DNA of 64,000 nt, taken from positions 1 through 64,000 of the forward strand of contig NW_026262738.1 of assembly GCF_021869535.1 (NCBI RefSeq), written 5' to 3'. Below, one piece after another: positions 1-13,800 of this stretch (position 1 is the stretch's first letter; every line of letters begins with the position of its first letter). This stretch comes from Mytilus californianus. Taxonomy: Eukaryota; Mollusca; Bivalvia; Mytilida; Mytilidae. The notes under the pieces were generated by a model. That model was given only the letters and a program-made list of their open reading frames with translations. It did no database searches and was not told where the DNA came from. The translations under genes were made by a program, and so were the position numbers.

Positions 1-540
1 ATTCCAAATTGGGTGAGAGCGAAGCTCGAATCCCCATATTGAATTTACTGACAACATATATCTCAAAGTGATCACGTCCTTCAATACCGTTAGTATTAGA
101 CCTTTTTAACAACTCTCGACACCGATTAATGACACCTACAGTTTACAGGTAAAATGAACGGGTCGTCTCAAAATTAAAAACTATTCATGAATAGTAATAC
201 GTTTACACCTTCCATTTATCGATTTTACACTATTTTGACAAAAGAACATATTTCAAACAATATGAATCATATATCTCTCTTTTGTATAAAATTCTAGTTA
301 CATGTATTTATACGACATTTTACGTTGATTTTATTAAACCTCCAAGTAAATAATTACTGCAATCATTTCACATCGTAAGCAGCCTTTTTCTTCTTAAATT
401 TTATGATTATGTGAGTATTTAGAGAAGCGAGTTTGTCAATGCAGATTGCTCCACATGCCGGTAGCGATTACTAAAGTAATTCGGTTTTGTAATGCTATTT
501 ATTAAATATGCGGAAGGAACATATTTTTAGTTGGTTCTTA
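1..540. other. Gene-free AT-rich DNA
   Basis: No open frame of note, no splice-bounded coding stretch and no repeat family that I recognise. Confidence 0.5.
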
Positions 541-872
541 TGGTGTGCTGTTACACCACTGTCCCAAGTTAGGGGAGGGTTGAGCGCTCACAAACATGTT
601 TAACCCCGCCACATTCGTTATGTGCCTGTCCCAAGTCAGGAGCCTGTAATTCAGTGGTTGTCGTTGGTTCATGTCTGTCAGATTTGTTTTTCGTAAATTG
701 TTTTGTTATAAATTAGGCCGTTAGTTTCTCAATTGAATTGTTTCATATTTTTCATGTCGGGCCCTTTTATAGCCGACTAAACGGTATGGGTTTTTCTCAT
801 TGTTGGAGGCAGTACGGTTGCCTATAATTGTCTCATTGGCAATCATACCAGATCTCCTTATTTTTATATTGT
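541..872 (-). repeat. Dispersed mussel repeat, family A (reverse copy)
   Basis: Reverse copy of a very common mussel interspersed repeat. Read on the minus strand it begins with the landmark gattgccaat gagacaa, passes aaccatacg, ggctataaaa ggcc, aacgac aaccactga, caggctcctgacttgggaca and gtggcggggtt, and ends near cccctaacttgggacagtgg. The same landmarks recur at 33186-33500 and 38716-39280 on the plus strand. No protein is encoded. It is non-autonomous sequence whose mobilising partner is not visible here. Confidence 0.8.
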
Positions 873-1408
873 AACAGGACTGTCCGTCCGCTAGAAATTG
901 TGTTTCTCAACCTATCTTTACGTCACTTGTTGTACATATTCAATTTTTGGGAGGGTAAAAACCTACTAGTTTAAAGGACAAAGGAACAGGCCACATCGAT
1001 TTATTTACGAAGGACTACTCCGCTTTAAGAAAACATGTTACAGTTGAGGTGTTTCCTTAATGAACTGGAAACAAAAACGGCATAATTTTTTTCTGCGCCA
1101 CATGCTCATTTTGACAATTAATGTCTCTTCAGTGATGCGTATGGTAATTATATCTCAACAGAGCTTGTGGTCATTGCAGTGTCTTTTTGGACAGTGCCGA
1201 ACTGATTGACTGTTATAGGGTTGTCCGCGTCCCGAAAGACAACATACCTTGTCCCTTTGTCGTAGATTCCTTTTCCTGTTCCCGAAAAATGACCTTCGTG
1301 TGTCTTGCGAAAAATGCTTACCCTTGCCCTTTTCAGGATATAGCTTTGGTTTTCTACCCTTTTTTACTTCTATTTTTTTCATGCATAATGGTTTTTAAAT
1401 TTCATCTC
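873..1408. other. Gene-free DNA
   Basis: A short basic open frame on the minus strand (1155-1382) is the only protein-like trace. It is discussed among the rejected items. Confidence 0.45.
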
Positions 1409-1490
1409 TAACCATACATAGGGGAGGGTTTAGATCCAATCATACTAGTAAAACCCCGCCACATGTTTCATGCGCCTGAAACAATTCCTG
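1409..1490 (-). repeat. Family A fragment (reverse)
   Basis: Short piece of family A containing taggggagggttt and aaccccgccacat, which is the reverse of the gtggcggggtt ... cctcccct part of the full copies. It matches the inner half of the copy at 541-872 and is badly truncated. Confidence 0.65.
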
Positions 1491-2744
1491 AATAAGTTGG
1501 TCATTGCAATTGGTAAGTTTTTGTCACAATAGAATTTTTATTTTACAATTTAATATTTTGACGTTATGCTTCGCTCTCATATTCATTTCCTTTTTATTCG
1601 ATCAAAGATGGTAACTTTGTTTCCTTTTCATTTCATTTTTGGGGGTTGGGGAAATCAAAATGCAGACCATGCGGTAACTCAAAATGTCTGTTTTAAAAGT
1701 TGCATATTGTGATTTTTTCCTACTGCGGAAGTCATAAAAATAGCAAGACAACAAAAAGAAAAGCTTACGATTTGAACCTGAATCTGAATCTTAATCAGAA
1801 GAGACACAAAGGGCCTTTAAAAATCTTGGTATCTATTTTGTTATGAATTTATTGTACTCCAGCTGATTCTTGCGAATGAGGTTCATTTTTGGGCGCTATT
1901 TTTCTTTTAGTTTGTTTTTGTCGTTCAACATTAGGACGAGGCAATTCATCAGCTAACTCATCTCTCTTGTCAGCTACGGCATCTAGTTACCGGGTAGCAA
2001 GCAGGTCCAGGGACGACACAGTAAGCCGAATGATTTAAAGAGAAAGAGTCGAAATTTAAATTGCATTGATGCTGAATATCGATTTCAAGTTTAGTGAATC
2101 AAAAAGAAATAAAGTACTAGTCATGAGTACATTGAGGTATCCGAAGACATAATTAACAGACATTGTAGAAACATGTACCGACCTATTCAACAGACATACC
2201 ACATTAATTAATTAAACATCTATTTAGTACAAAAATACAGGTTTATTTATTCAGTTATTATTTTCATTTTCCAACTCGACTTCTAAAAGAAGTGAACCTT
2301 GAAGTCCTTCCTTTTCTTCATAGTCAATTCACAAATAACTTGAGTTTAATTTTGATAAGCAAATACTTAATAAACAAAATAAGGTACGGTACACAACAAT
2401 TGCTTTTATACACGTCGTGTTGGGTAGCTGTTTCATTGGCAATCAAAATAATCATATGCGATCAATAATATTTTTTCAATTTTATTTTTGAGACGACCCC
2501 TCATATCTCACCTGTCGTTAATAACCTTCTTCCATTGGTCTATACAAAAGAAAATGCCAAAAATAACAACTTGTCACCTTTACATGTGTTTTATGAATTT
2601 ATTTCAATCGTTCATCGTCAATTTCTTCGTCTGTTGAAACCTTTTAGATTTTTCCTCAACACCGTGTTGTTTTTATAAAGGGACGTAACACCACTACTAA
2701 TCGTGTATTGAAATAAGCTCCGCCTACTAACCCAATATGGTCTC
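1491..2744. other. Gene-free AT-rich DNA
   Basis: No gene, RNA or recognisable repeat. Composition is like the rest of the intergenic DNA. Confidence 0.45.
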
Positions 2745-3203
2745 CATGCGGGTGCTTTTAGCCAATCATATTCCTAGAAATGTATAGGAGGTATGATAAT
2801 GTGAGGATACAAGGATACCAGGACCCCTCTCCCCCCACAAGCTGAAAATTTCGTACGGGTCTAGCCATAAACACTATTGGCCATTTTAAACGCAATGTCT
2901 TATTCTGCTTCTTGTATCATGGCCAACGTGACGTATCTCTTAGTTTGGCTAGCCGGCAATACTTAAGTCGAACTATGTGACATACTGGGATACCAGGATC
3001 CCTACAAGCTAAAAAAAAAACTCGTGCGGGTCCAGGCATAAGTCATATGGGTCATTTTAGAGACATTGGCTTCTACTACCGCTGGTATCATTTCCAACGT
3101 GATGAATCTCTTAGTTTGATCAGCCGGCAATAACCGCTATATGTGACAAACCAGGTAACCCCAACCCAGTGCTGTGAGCCATTTTAGAGGCAATGTATAT
3201 AAA

Positions 3204-3237
3204 CATGTTTATGAGCGCTCAACCCTCCCCTAAAAAA
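3204..3237 (+). repeat. Family A scrap inside the decayed array
   Basis: The stretch containing aaacatgtttatgagcgctc and aaccctcccctaa matches the reverse complement of positions about 570-605 in the family A copy upstream. It breaks one tandem unit, so it entered or was captured after the array formed. Confidence 0.6.
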
Positions 3238-4113
3238 TAGCAGGACTATGTGACAAACCAGGTACCCCCAACCCTATGCTTAAAGCTCGTACGGGTCTAG
3301 AGCATCAGTGCTGTGAGCCATTTTAGAGACAATGTATACGTTTACCCCTGGTATCATGGTTAACGTTAATAATCTCTTAGTTTGGCCAGCCGATGATAAT
3401 TGCATTGGACTATGCAATATATATCAGGTACCCCCCTTTTGTTCATTGTATGCTTGCAAAGTGTACTGGTATAGAGCATCAGTGATATGAGCCATTTTAG
3501 AGGCAATCTCTACTACTACCTCTGGTACCATGGTCAACGTGGAGAATCTCTAAGTTTGGCCAGGCGCCAAAAGTTAAGTCAAACTATGTGACAAACCAGG
3601 TACCCCACCCTTCACCCAATAGAAAAAGCTCGTATGATTCAAGGGCATAAATGCTAAGGGCCATTTTATGGTCAATTTTTTTTTACATCTTGTATTGTGG
3701 CCAACGTGGAGAATCTCTTAGTTTGGCCAGCCGACAATAGTAAAGGTTAACAATGAGACAAACCAAGTACCCCAATCCTATTTTGAAAACTCGTACTGGT
3801 CTAGAGCATCAGTGCTAATGGCCCTTTTTTGGGCAGTATATCATTCTACCTCTAGTAACATGGTTAACGTGAACCATCTCTTAATTTGGCCAGCCGTAAA
3901 TAGTTACAGTGTACTCTGTGACATACCAGTGTCCCCCCTTTTCAACATATGGTGATACATCGTACGGGTCTAGGGCATGAGTGAGCCATTTAAGAGGCAA
4001 TATCTACCTTTACCTTTGGTATCATGATCAACGTGGAGAATCTAAGCATGGCCAGGCGGCAATAGTAAAGTCAGACTATGTGACAAACCAGGTACCCCCA
4101 CCGTTCACCCAAT

Positions 4114-4430
4114 AGTGACAAAAAAGTAAAATAACAAAAATACCGAACTCCGAAGGAAATTCAAAACGGAAAGTCCTTTACAAAATGGCAAAATAAAAAG
4201 CTCAAACACATCTAACGAACGGAAAACAACTGTCATATTCCTAACTTGGTACAAACATTTCCTTATGTAGAAAATGGTGGATTAAACCTTGTTTTATAGC
4301 TAGCTAAACCTCCCAATTGTATGACAGTTGCATACAATTCCATTATATATTGACAACAATGTGTGAGCAAAACAAACAGACATAATAGGTAAAAACGTCA
4401 AAAATTGGGGTATAGCAGTCAACATTGTAA
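4114..4430 (+). repeat. Dispersed mussel repeat, family B (near full copy)
   Basis: Landmarks are aagtaaaataacaaaaatac, cgaactccgaaggaaattca, aaacggaaagtcc, ctcaaacacatc, tgtcatattcctaacttggt, tatgtagaaaatggtggatt, tatagctagctaaacctcc and aacagacataataggtaaaa. Other copies lie at 35678-35905, 37561-37745 (reverse) and 56815-57110. It sits inside the decayed tandem array and replaces part of a unit. No coding potential is seen. Confidence 0.8.
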
Positions 4431-5429
4431 TTTAATCTTAATTACTATGAAAACAATTAACTGTTTCAACAAAGAAACAGGAAATGGCATATAGACAAAA
4501 TACATAAGCAAAAATGAAAGAAAAGAACTCAATATTGACCATAGCACAAATAACACAATGCGGGATGTATAAGTACAGATCCACGTCATAAGTATATAAT
4601 CAAAAACAAGTTCGTATGGGTCAAGGGCAAAAGTGCTGATGGCAATTTTAGAGGAAGTGTCTTCTACCTCTTGTATCATGGCCATAGTAGAGAATCTCTT
4701 AGTTTGACAAGCCGGCAATAATTAAGTCGGACTATGTTATATACTTGGTACCCCGACTACATCGCCTTATGCTGAAAAAACGTACGGGTCTAGAGGCAAT
4801 CTCTACCTCTGCTTTGGAACCATGGTCAACGTGGAGAATCTCTTAGTTTGGCCAGGTGGCAATAGTAAAGTCAGACTATATGACCATGTACCCCTACCTA
4901 ACACCCGTATGGGTCAAAGGCATAAGTGCTAAGGACCATTTTAGAGGCAATATCATCTTCAACCTCCTGCATCATTGCCAACGTAGGGAATCTCTAAGTA
5001 TGGCCAGCCGGCAATAGTTAAGTCGGAATTGTGACATGCCAGGTTCCCAAACCCTATGCTGACAAACTCATACTGGTGTAGGACATAAGTGCATTGTACC
5101 ATCTGAAAGGCAATGTGTCCCTCTTCCTCTTGTAGTATTGGATTACAGAGAATAGAATACTGCTTTTATATGGGACCATGACTAACGTGGAGAATCTTTC
5201 AATTTGGCCATCCGGCAATAGTTAAGTCGGACTATGTGACATACCAAGTTCCCCCACCCCTCCCAAACCTGGTACTGACAAGCTCGTAAAGGTCTAGGGC
5301 ATAAGTGGCATGATCCATTTTAGAGGCAATATCTACTTTTTCTTCTGGTACCATGTTCACCGTGGATTATCTAGTTTGGGTAGCCGGCAATAGTTAAGTC
5401 GGACTTTATGACATACTAAGATAAAAAGT

Positions 5430-5555
5430 AATATAACAAAAAAAACGAACTCTTAGGAAAATTCAAATCGGAAAGTCTCTTATCAAAAGGCAAAATCAAA
5501 AGCTCAAACACATCAAATGAATGGAAAACAATTGTCATATTCCTAACCAGGACCT
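5430..5555 (+). repeat. Family B 5' fragment
   Basis: Contains aaaaagtaatataacaaaaa, aattcaaatcggaaagtc and tgtcatattcctaac, matching the first third of family B, and then breaks back into tandem-array sequence. Confidence 0.7.
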
Positions 5556-7476
5556 CCCACATGCTGACAAACTCGCACGAGGCTAGGCATAAAACCTATG
5601 AACCATTTTAGAGGTACTAGTATTGTCTTCTTCTCTTAGTTTGATCAGCTGGCAATATTTAAGTTGGACAATGAGACATACCATGCCCCCTAACTCTATG
5701 TTAAAATGTATAAGGGTTTAGGCCATTAGTGCTATAGGCCATTTTTAGAGGCAATGCAAACTCCTATCTCTCGTTTCATGGTCAACATGAACAATCTTTT
5801 AGTTTGGCTAGCCGGTAATAGTTAAATTGGACTATGTAAATTACCAGGTGCCCCCTTTTTATCCCTTACTGACAAAAACGTACGAGTCTAACACATAAGT
5901 GAAATGATCCATTTCAGACGCAATATCTACCTCTACCTCTGGAACCAAGGCCAACGTGGTGAATCTCTTAGTTATTCTAGGCGGCAAAAATTAAGTCAGA
6001 CTATGCTACATACCAGTTACTCCCAGATTTCACCCAATAGTGACACGCTCGTTTGGGTCAATGGCATAAGTGCTAGGACTCATTTTAGAAGCAATATATT
6101 ATTCTACCTCTTGTTTCATGGCCAAAGTGGAGAATTTCTTAGTTTGGCGAGCCGGCAATAGTTAAATCGGACCATGTTACATACCTTGTACCCAAAACCC
6201 TTTGCTGACAAACTCATACGGGTGTAGAATATACGTGCTATAGACCATCTTAGAAGCAATGTATCCGTCTTCCTCTGGTAGTATTGCATTAAAGAGAATA
6301 AAGCGGTGTATGGTACCATGGCTAATGTGGAGAATCTTTTAGTTTGGCTATCCGACAATAGTTAAGTAGGACTATGTGACATACCGATCCCCCCCCCCCC
6401 TTGATTCTAAAAAACTCGTACGGTTCTAAGTGGTATGAGCCATTTAAGAGGCAATGTTTACTTGATCTCTAATACCATGACCAACGTGGAGAATCTTTTA
6501 GTTTGGATACCCGGCAATAGTTTCGTCACACTATGTGATATACTAGGTACTCATCATCCCCCTATTTACCCAATGCTGGCAAACTCGTTTGGATAAAGGG
6601 CATAAATGCTTAGTACCATTTTAAAGGGCAATGTCTTCGTCTACCTTTTGTATCATAGCCAACATTGAGAATCTTTTAATTTGGCCATCCAGCAAAAGTC
6701 GGATTACTTGACATACCAAGTCCCCCCACCCGATGCTGACAAACTAGTACAGACTAAAAGCATAAGTTTAGGGTCATTTTAGAGGCAATATCTTCGTATA
6801 CCTCTTGTATCATTGCCAACATGGAGACTCTCTAAGGTTGACCAGATGTCCAGAGTAATGTCGGACTATGTGACATACCAGGTACCCCAAACCCTATGCT
6901 GACAAACTTGTATAGGTCTAGGGCATTAGTGTTATAGATCATCTTAGAGGGAATGTCACCCTCTACCTCTGATAGTATTGGATTTTAGAGAATAAAATAT
7001 TGTATGGTATCATGGCCAACATGGAGAATCTTTTAGTTTGGTCATCCGGCAATAGTTAAGTCAGACTATGTGACATACCCGATACCCCAAACTCTATGCT
7101 GACAAACTCATACGGGACAATCTCTTAGTTTGGCTAGCCGGCAATAGTTTGTGACATACTGGGTATCCCTCCACTCCCTGCTTACTCAATACTGACTCGT
7201 TTGGGTCAAGGGCATAAATGCTAAGTGCCATTTGATAGGGCAATGTCTTCCTCTACCTTTTGTATCATAACCAACGTGGTGAGTCTTTTAGTTTGGCCAT
7301 CCTGCAATAGTTAAGTCGGACTATGTGACATACCAAGTTCCCCCACCCGATGCTGATTATTTGACATACCTGGTACCAAATACCCTATGCTGACAAACTT
7401 GTATAGGTCTAGGGCATAAATGTTATAGACCATCCTAGAGGCAATGTCACCCTCTACCTCTGGTAAAATTGAGAAT

Positions 7477-7880
7477 AGAAATGGGGAATGTGTCAAAGAG
7501 ACAACAACCCGACCAAAGAGCAGAATGCAGACTCAAGGCCATCACAGGTCTTCAACACAGCGACAAAATCCAGCACCCGGAGGCGGGCTTAAGCTTGCCC
7601 CTTAACAAAAATGTGTACTAGTTCAGTAAAAATGAACATCACCCTAAACTCCGAAACATATAAATGAACTAAAATTTAAAAAAAAAATACAAGACTAACA
7701 ACGGCCAGAGGCTCCTGACTTGGGACAGGTGCAAGAATGCGGCAAGGTTAAACATGTTTTGTGAGATCTCAATCCTCCCCTATACCTCTAGCCAATGTAG
7801 AATAAAGAAACGCACAGTAAAACTCAGTTTAAAATATGTCCGATTCCGATGTCAGAATAGGTAACAGAAGAAACTAAGCA
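7477..7880 (+). repeat. Dispersed mussel repeat, family C, abutting the satellite
   Basis: Landmarks are ggggaatgtgtcaaagagac, aacaacccgaccaaagagca, gcacccggaggcgggctt, tactagttcagtaaaaatga, ggccagaggctcctgacttg and tatacctctagccaatgtag. I recall this as a separate common mussel repeat that shares the gctcctgacttgggacaggt core with family A. Its last recognisable bases (ccgatgtcagaataggtaac ... actaagcaaaa) run straight into the first unit of the 169-bp satellite, with no unique DNA between. Confidence 0.75.
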
Positions 7881-10800
7881 AAAATTCTGAGGCAATACTT
7901 TTTTCCACACTAGGTGCAAATGAAAGTTGGGACCCTTAGGCATGCTTGACTGAAAAATCCAGTTGGGGTATAGCACGGATTTTTTTTTAAATTGATCCAA
8001 AGTTGGGGTCCGGCACCCTACCCTACCCTAACTTTCAAAGTTTATAAAAAAAATTCTGAGGCAATACTTTTTTCCACACTAGGTGCAAATGAAAGTTGGG
8101 ACCCTTAGGCATGCTTGACTGAAAAATCCAGGTGGGGTATAGCACGGATTTTTTTTTTTTAAATTGATCCAAAGTTGGGGTCCGGCACCCTACCCTACCC
8201 TAACTTTCAAAGTTTATAAAAAAAATTCTGAGGCAATACTTTTTTCCACACTAGGTGCAAATGAAAGTTGGGACCCTTAGGCATGCTTGACTGAAAAATC
8301 CAGGTGGGGTATAGCACGGATTTTTTTTTTAAATTGATCCAAAGTTGGGGTCCGGCACCCTACCCTACCCTAACTTTCAAAGTTTATAAAAAAAATTCTG
8401 AGGCAATACTTTTTTCCACACTAGGTGCAAATGAAAGTTGGGACCCTTAGGCATGCTTGACTGAAAAATCCAGGTGGGGTATAGCACGGATTTTTTTTTA
8501 AATTGATCCAAAGTTGGGGTCCGGCACCCTACCCTACCCTAACTTTCAAAGTTTATAAAAAAAATTCTGAGGCAATACTTTTTTCCACACTAGGTGCAAA
8601 TGAAAGTTGGGACCCTTAGGCATGCTTGACTGAAAAATCCAGGTGGGGTATAGCACGGATTTTTTTTTAAATTGATCCAAAGTTGGGGTCCGGCACCCTA
8701 CCCTACCCTAACTTTCAAAGTTTATAAAAAAAATTCTGAGGCAATACTTTTTTCCACACTAGGTGCAAATGAAAGTTGGGACCCTTAGGCATGCTTGACT
8801 GAAAAATCCAGGTGGGGTATAGCACGGATTTTTTTTTAAATTGATCCAAAGTTGGGGTCCGGCACCCTACCCTACCCTAACTTTCAAAGTTTATAAAAAA
8901 AATTCTGAGGCAATACTTTTTTCCACACTAGGTGCAAATGAAAGTTGGGACCCTTAGGCATGCTTGACTGAAAAATCCGGGTGGGGTATAGCACGGATTT
9001 TTTTTTAAATTGATCCAAAGTTGGGGTCCGGCACCCTACCCTACCCTAACTTTCAAAGTTTATAAAAAAAATTCTGAGGCAATACTTTTTTCCACACTAG
9101 GTGCAAATGAAAGTTGGGACCCTTAGGCATGCTTGACTGAAAAATCCAGGTGGGGTATAGCACGGATTTTTTTTTAAATTGATCCAAAGTTGGGGTCCGG
9201 CACCCTACCCTACCCTAACTTTCAAAGTTTATAAAAAAAATTCTGAGGCAATACTTTTTTCCACACTAGGTGCAAATGAAAGTTGGGACCCTTAGGCATG
9301 CTTGACTGAAAAATCCAGGTGGGGTATAGCACGGATTTTTTTTTTAAATTGATCCAAAGTTGGGGTCCGGCACCCTACCCTACCCTAACTTTCAAAGTTT
9401 ATAAAAAAAATTCTGAGGCAATATTTTTTTCCACACTAGGTGCAAATGAAAGTTGGGACCCTTAGGCATGCTTGACTGAAAAATCCAGGTGGGGTATAGC
9501 ACGGATTTTTTTTTAAATTGATCAAAAGTTGGGGTCCGGCACCCTACCCTACCCTAACTTTCAAAGTTTATAAAAAAAATTCTGAGGCAATACTTTTTTC
9601 CACACTAGGTGCAAATGAAAGTTGGGACCCTTAGGCATGCTTGACTGAAAAATCCAGGTGGGGTATAGCACGGATTTTTTTTTAAATTGATCCAAAGTTG
9701 GGGTCCGGCACCCTACCCTACCCTAACTTTCAAAGTTTATAAAAAAAATTCTGAGGCAATACTTTTTTCCACACTAGGTGCAAATGAAAGTTGGGACCCT
9801 TAGGCATGCTTGACTGAAAAATCCAGGTGGGGTATAGCACGGATTTTTTTTTAAATTGATCCAAAGTTGGGGTCCGGCACCCTACCCTACCCTAACTTTC
9901 AAAGTTTATAAAAAAAATTCTGAGGCAATACTTTTTTCCACACTAGGTGCAAATGAAAGTTGGGACCCTTAGGCATGCTTGACTGAAAAATCCAGGTGGG
10001 GTATAGCACGGATTTTTTTTTAAATTGATCCAAAGTTGGGGTCCGGCACCCTACCCTACCCTAACTTTCAAAGTTTATAAAAAAAATTCCGAGGCAATAC
10101 TTTTTTCCACACTAGGTGCAAATGAAAGTTGGGACCCTTAGGCATGCTTGACTGAAAAATCCAGGTGGGGTATAGCACGGATTTTTTTTTAAATTGATCC
10201 AAAGTTGGGGTCCGGCACCCTACCCTACCCTAACTTTCAAAGTTTATAAAAAAAATTCTGAGGCAATACTTTTTTCCACACTAGGTGCAAATGAAAGTTG
10301 GGACCCTTAGGCATGCTTGACTGAAAAATCCAGGTGGGGTATAGCACGGATTTTTTTTTAAATTGATCCAAAGTTGGGGTCCGGCACCCTACCCTACCCT
10401 AACTTTCAAAGTTTATAAAAAAAATTCTGAGGCAATACTTTTTTCCACACTAGGTGCAAATGAAAGTTGGGACCCTTAGGCATGCTTGACTGAAAAATCC
10501 AGGTGGGGTATAGCACGGATTTTTTTTTAAATTGATCCAAAGTTGGGGTCCGGCACCCTACCCTACCCTAACTTTCAAATTTTATAAAAAAAATTCTGAG
10601 GCAATACTTTTTTCCACACTAGGTGCAAATGAAAGTTGGGACCCTTAGGCATGCTTGACTGAAAAATCCAGGTGGGGTATAGCACGGATTTTTTTTTTAA
10701 ATTGATCCAAAGTTGGGGTCCGGCACCCTACCCTACCCTAACTTTCAAAGTTTATAAAAAAAATTCTGAGGCAATACTTTTTTCCACACTAGGTGCAAAT

Positions 10801-13800
10801 GAAAGTTGGGAGCCTTAGGCATGCTTGACTGAAAAATCCAGGTGGGGTATAGCACGGATTTTTTTTTAAATTGATCCAAAGTTGGGGTCCGGCACCCTAC
10901 CCTACCCTAACTTTCAAAGTTTATAAAAAAAATTCTGAGGCAATACTTTTTTCCACACTAGGTGCAAATGAAAGTTGGGACCCTAAGGCATGCTTGACTG
11001 AAAAATCCAGGTGGGGTATAGCACGGATTTTTTTTTAAATTGATCCAAAGTTGGGGTCCGGCACCCTACCCTACCCTAACTTTCAAAGTTTATAAAAAAA
11101 ATTCTGAGGCAATACTTTTTTCCACACTAGGTGCAAATGAAAGTTGGGACCCTTAGGCATGCTTGACTGAAAAATCCAGGTGGGGTATAGCACGGATTTT
11201 TTTTTAAATTGATCCAAAGTTGGGGTCCGGCACCCTACCCTACCCTAACTTTCAAAGTTTATAAAAAAAATTCTGAGGCAATACTTTTTTCCACACTAGG
11301 TGCAAATGAAAGTTGGGACCCTTAGGCATGCTTGACTGAAAAATCCAGGTGGGGTATAGCACGGATTTTTTTTTAAATTGATCCAAAGTTGGGGTCCGGC
11401 ACCCTACCCTACCCTAACTTTCAAAGTTTATAAAAAAAAATTCTGAGGCAATACTTTTTTCCACACTAGGTGCAAATGAAAGTTGGGACCCTTAGGCATG
11501 CTTGACTGAAAAATCCAGGTGGGGTATAGCACGGATTTTTTTTTAAATTGATCCAAAGTTGGGGTCCGGCACCCTACCCTACCCTAACTTTCAAAGTTTA
11601 TAAAAAAAATTCTGAGGCAATACTTTTTTCCACACTAGGTGCAAATGAAAGTTGGGACCCTTAGGCATGCTTGACTGAAAAATCCAGGTGGGGTATAGCA
11701 CGGATTTTTTTTTAAATTGATCCAAAGTTGGGGTCCGGCACCCTACCCTACCCTAACTTTCAAAGTTTATAAAAAAAAATTCTGAGGCAATACTTTTTTC
11801 CACACTAGGTGCAAATGAAAGTTGGGACCCTTAGGCATGCTTGACTGAAAAATCCAGGTGGGGTATAGCACGGATTTTTTTTTAAATTGATCCAAAGTTG
11901 GGGTCCGGCACCCTACCCTACCCTAACTTTCAAAGTTTATAAAAAAAATTCTGAGGCAATACTTTTTTCCACACTAGGTGCAAATGAAAGTTGGGACCCT
12001 TAGGCATGCTTGACTGAAAAATCCAGGTGGGGTATAGCACGGATTTTTTTTTAAATTGATCCAAAGTTGGGGTCCGGCACCCTACCCTACCCTAACTTTC
12101 AAAGTTTATAAAAAAAATTCTGAGGCAATACTTTTTTCCACACTAGGTGCAAATGAAAGTTGGGACCCTTAGGCATGCTTGACTGAAAAATCCAGGTGGG
12201 GTATAGCACGGATTTTTTTTTAAATTGATCCAAAGTTAGGGTCCGGCACCCTACCCTACCCTAACTTTCAAAGTTTATAAAAAAAATTCTGAGGCAATAC
12301 TTTTTTCCACACTAGGTGCAAATGAAAGTTGAGACCCTTAGGCATGCTTGACTGAAAAATCCAGGTGGGGTATAGCACGGATTTTTTTTTAAATTGATCC
12401 AAAGTTGGGGTCCGGCACCCTACCCTACCCTAACTTTCAAAGTTTATAAAAAAAATTCTGAGGCAATACTTTTTTCCACACTAGGTGCAAATGAAAGTTG
12501 GGACCCTTAGGCATGCTTGACTGAAAAATCCAGGTGGGGTATAGCACGGATTTTTTTTTAAATTGATCCAAAGTTGGGGTCCGGCACCCTACCCTACCCT
12601 AACTTTCAAAGTTAATAAAAAAAATTCTGAGGCAATACTTTTTTCCACACTAGGTGCAAATGAAAGTTGGGACCCTTAGGCATGCTTGACTGAAAAATCC
12701 AGGTGGGGTATAGCACGGATTGTTTTTTAAATTGATCCAAAGTTGGGGTCCGGCACCCTACCCTACCCTAACTTTCAAAGTTTATAAAAAAAATTCTGAG
12801 GCAATACTTTTTTCCACACTAGGTGCAAATGAAAGTTGGGACCCTTAGGCATGCTTGACTGAAAAATCCAGGTGGGGTATAGCACGGATTTTTTTTTAAA
12901 TTGATCCAAAGTTGGGGTCCGGCACCCTACCCTACCCTAACTTTCAAAGTTTATAAAAAAAATTCTGAGGCAATACTTTTTTCCACACTAGGTGCAAATG
13001 AAAGTTGGGACCCTTAGGCATGCTTGACTGAAAAATCCAGGTGGGGTATAGCACGGATGTTTTTTTAAATTGATCCAAAGTTGGGGTCCGGCACCCTACC
13101 CTACCCTAACTTTCAAAGTTTATAAAAAAAATTCTGAGGCAATACTTTTTTCCACACTAGGTGCAAATGAAAGTTGGGACCCTTAGGCATGCTTGACTGA
13201 AAAATCCAGGTGGGGTATAGCACGGATTTTTTTTTAAATTGATCCAAAGTTGGGGTCCGGCACCCTACCCTACCCTAACTTTCAAAGTTTATAAAAAAAA
13301 TTCTGAGGCAATACTTTTTTCCACACTAGGTGCAAATGAAAGTTGGGACCCTTAGGCATGCTTGACTGAAAAATCCAGGTGGGGTATAGCACGGATTTTT
13401 TTTTAAATTGATCCAAAGTTGGGGTCCGGCACCCTACCCTACCCTAACTTTCAAAGTTTATAAAAAAAATTCTGAGGCAATACTTTTTTCCACACTAGGT
13501 GCAAATGAAAGTTGGGACCCTTAGGCATGCTTGACTGAAAAATCCAGGTGGGGTATAGCACGGATTTTTTTTTAAATTGATCCAAAGTTGGGGTCGGCAC
13601 CCTACCCTACCCTAACTTTCAAAGTTTATAAAAAAAATTCTGAGGCAATACTTTTTTCCACACTAGGTGCAAATGAAAGTTGGGACCCTTAGGCATGCTT
13701 GACTGAAAAATCCAGGTGGGGTATAGCACGGATTTTTTTTTAAATTGATCCAAAGTTGGGGTCCGGCACCCTACCCTACCCTAACTTTCAAAGTTTATAA

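Larger units (their letters stand above)
2745..7476. repeat. Decayed tandem array, ~165-172 bp unit, about 25 copies
   Basis: Landmarks recur in the same order throughout: tacgggtcta gggcataagt, gccattttagaggcaat, tctacctctggtatcatgg, ccaacgtggagaatctctta, gtttggccagccggcaatag, ttaagtcggactatgtgaca, taccaggtaccccca. Successive occurrences of the gccggcaata landmark lie at about 2952, 3123, 3390, 3561, 3729, 3891 and 4053, with further copies to about 7300. The usual spacing is therefore 162-172 bp. Units differ from each other at many positions and carry insertions and deletions, so the array is old. Fragments of families A and B interrupt it. The few open frames inside it are chance frames in the repeat. 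Confidence 0.9.

Noticed and set aside
1155..1382. Minus-strand 75-codon frame starting MKKIEVKKGRKPKLYP, basic, with a possible donor at 1316-1321
   Set aside because: It has an AT-hook-like GRKPK but no partner exon, no promoter context and no family resemblance. An AT-rich strand gives lysine-rich frames easily.
4419..7496. Open frames of 60-99 codons in the decayed array
   Set aside because: They follow the repeat unit, change frame between units and show no protein family.
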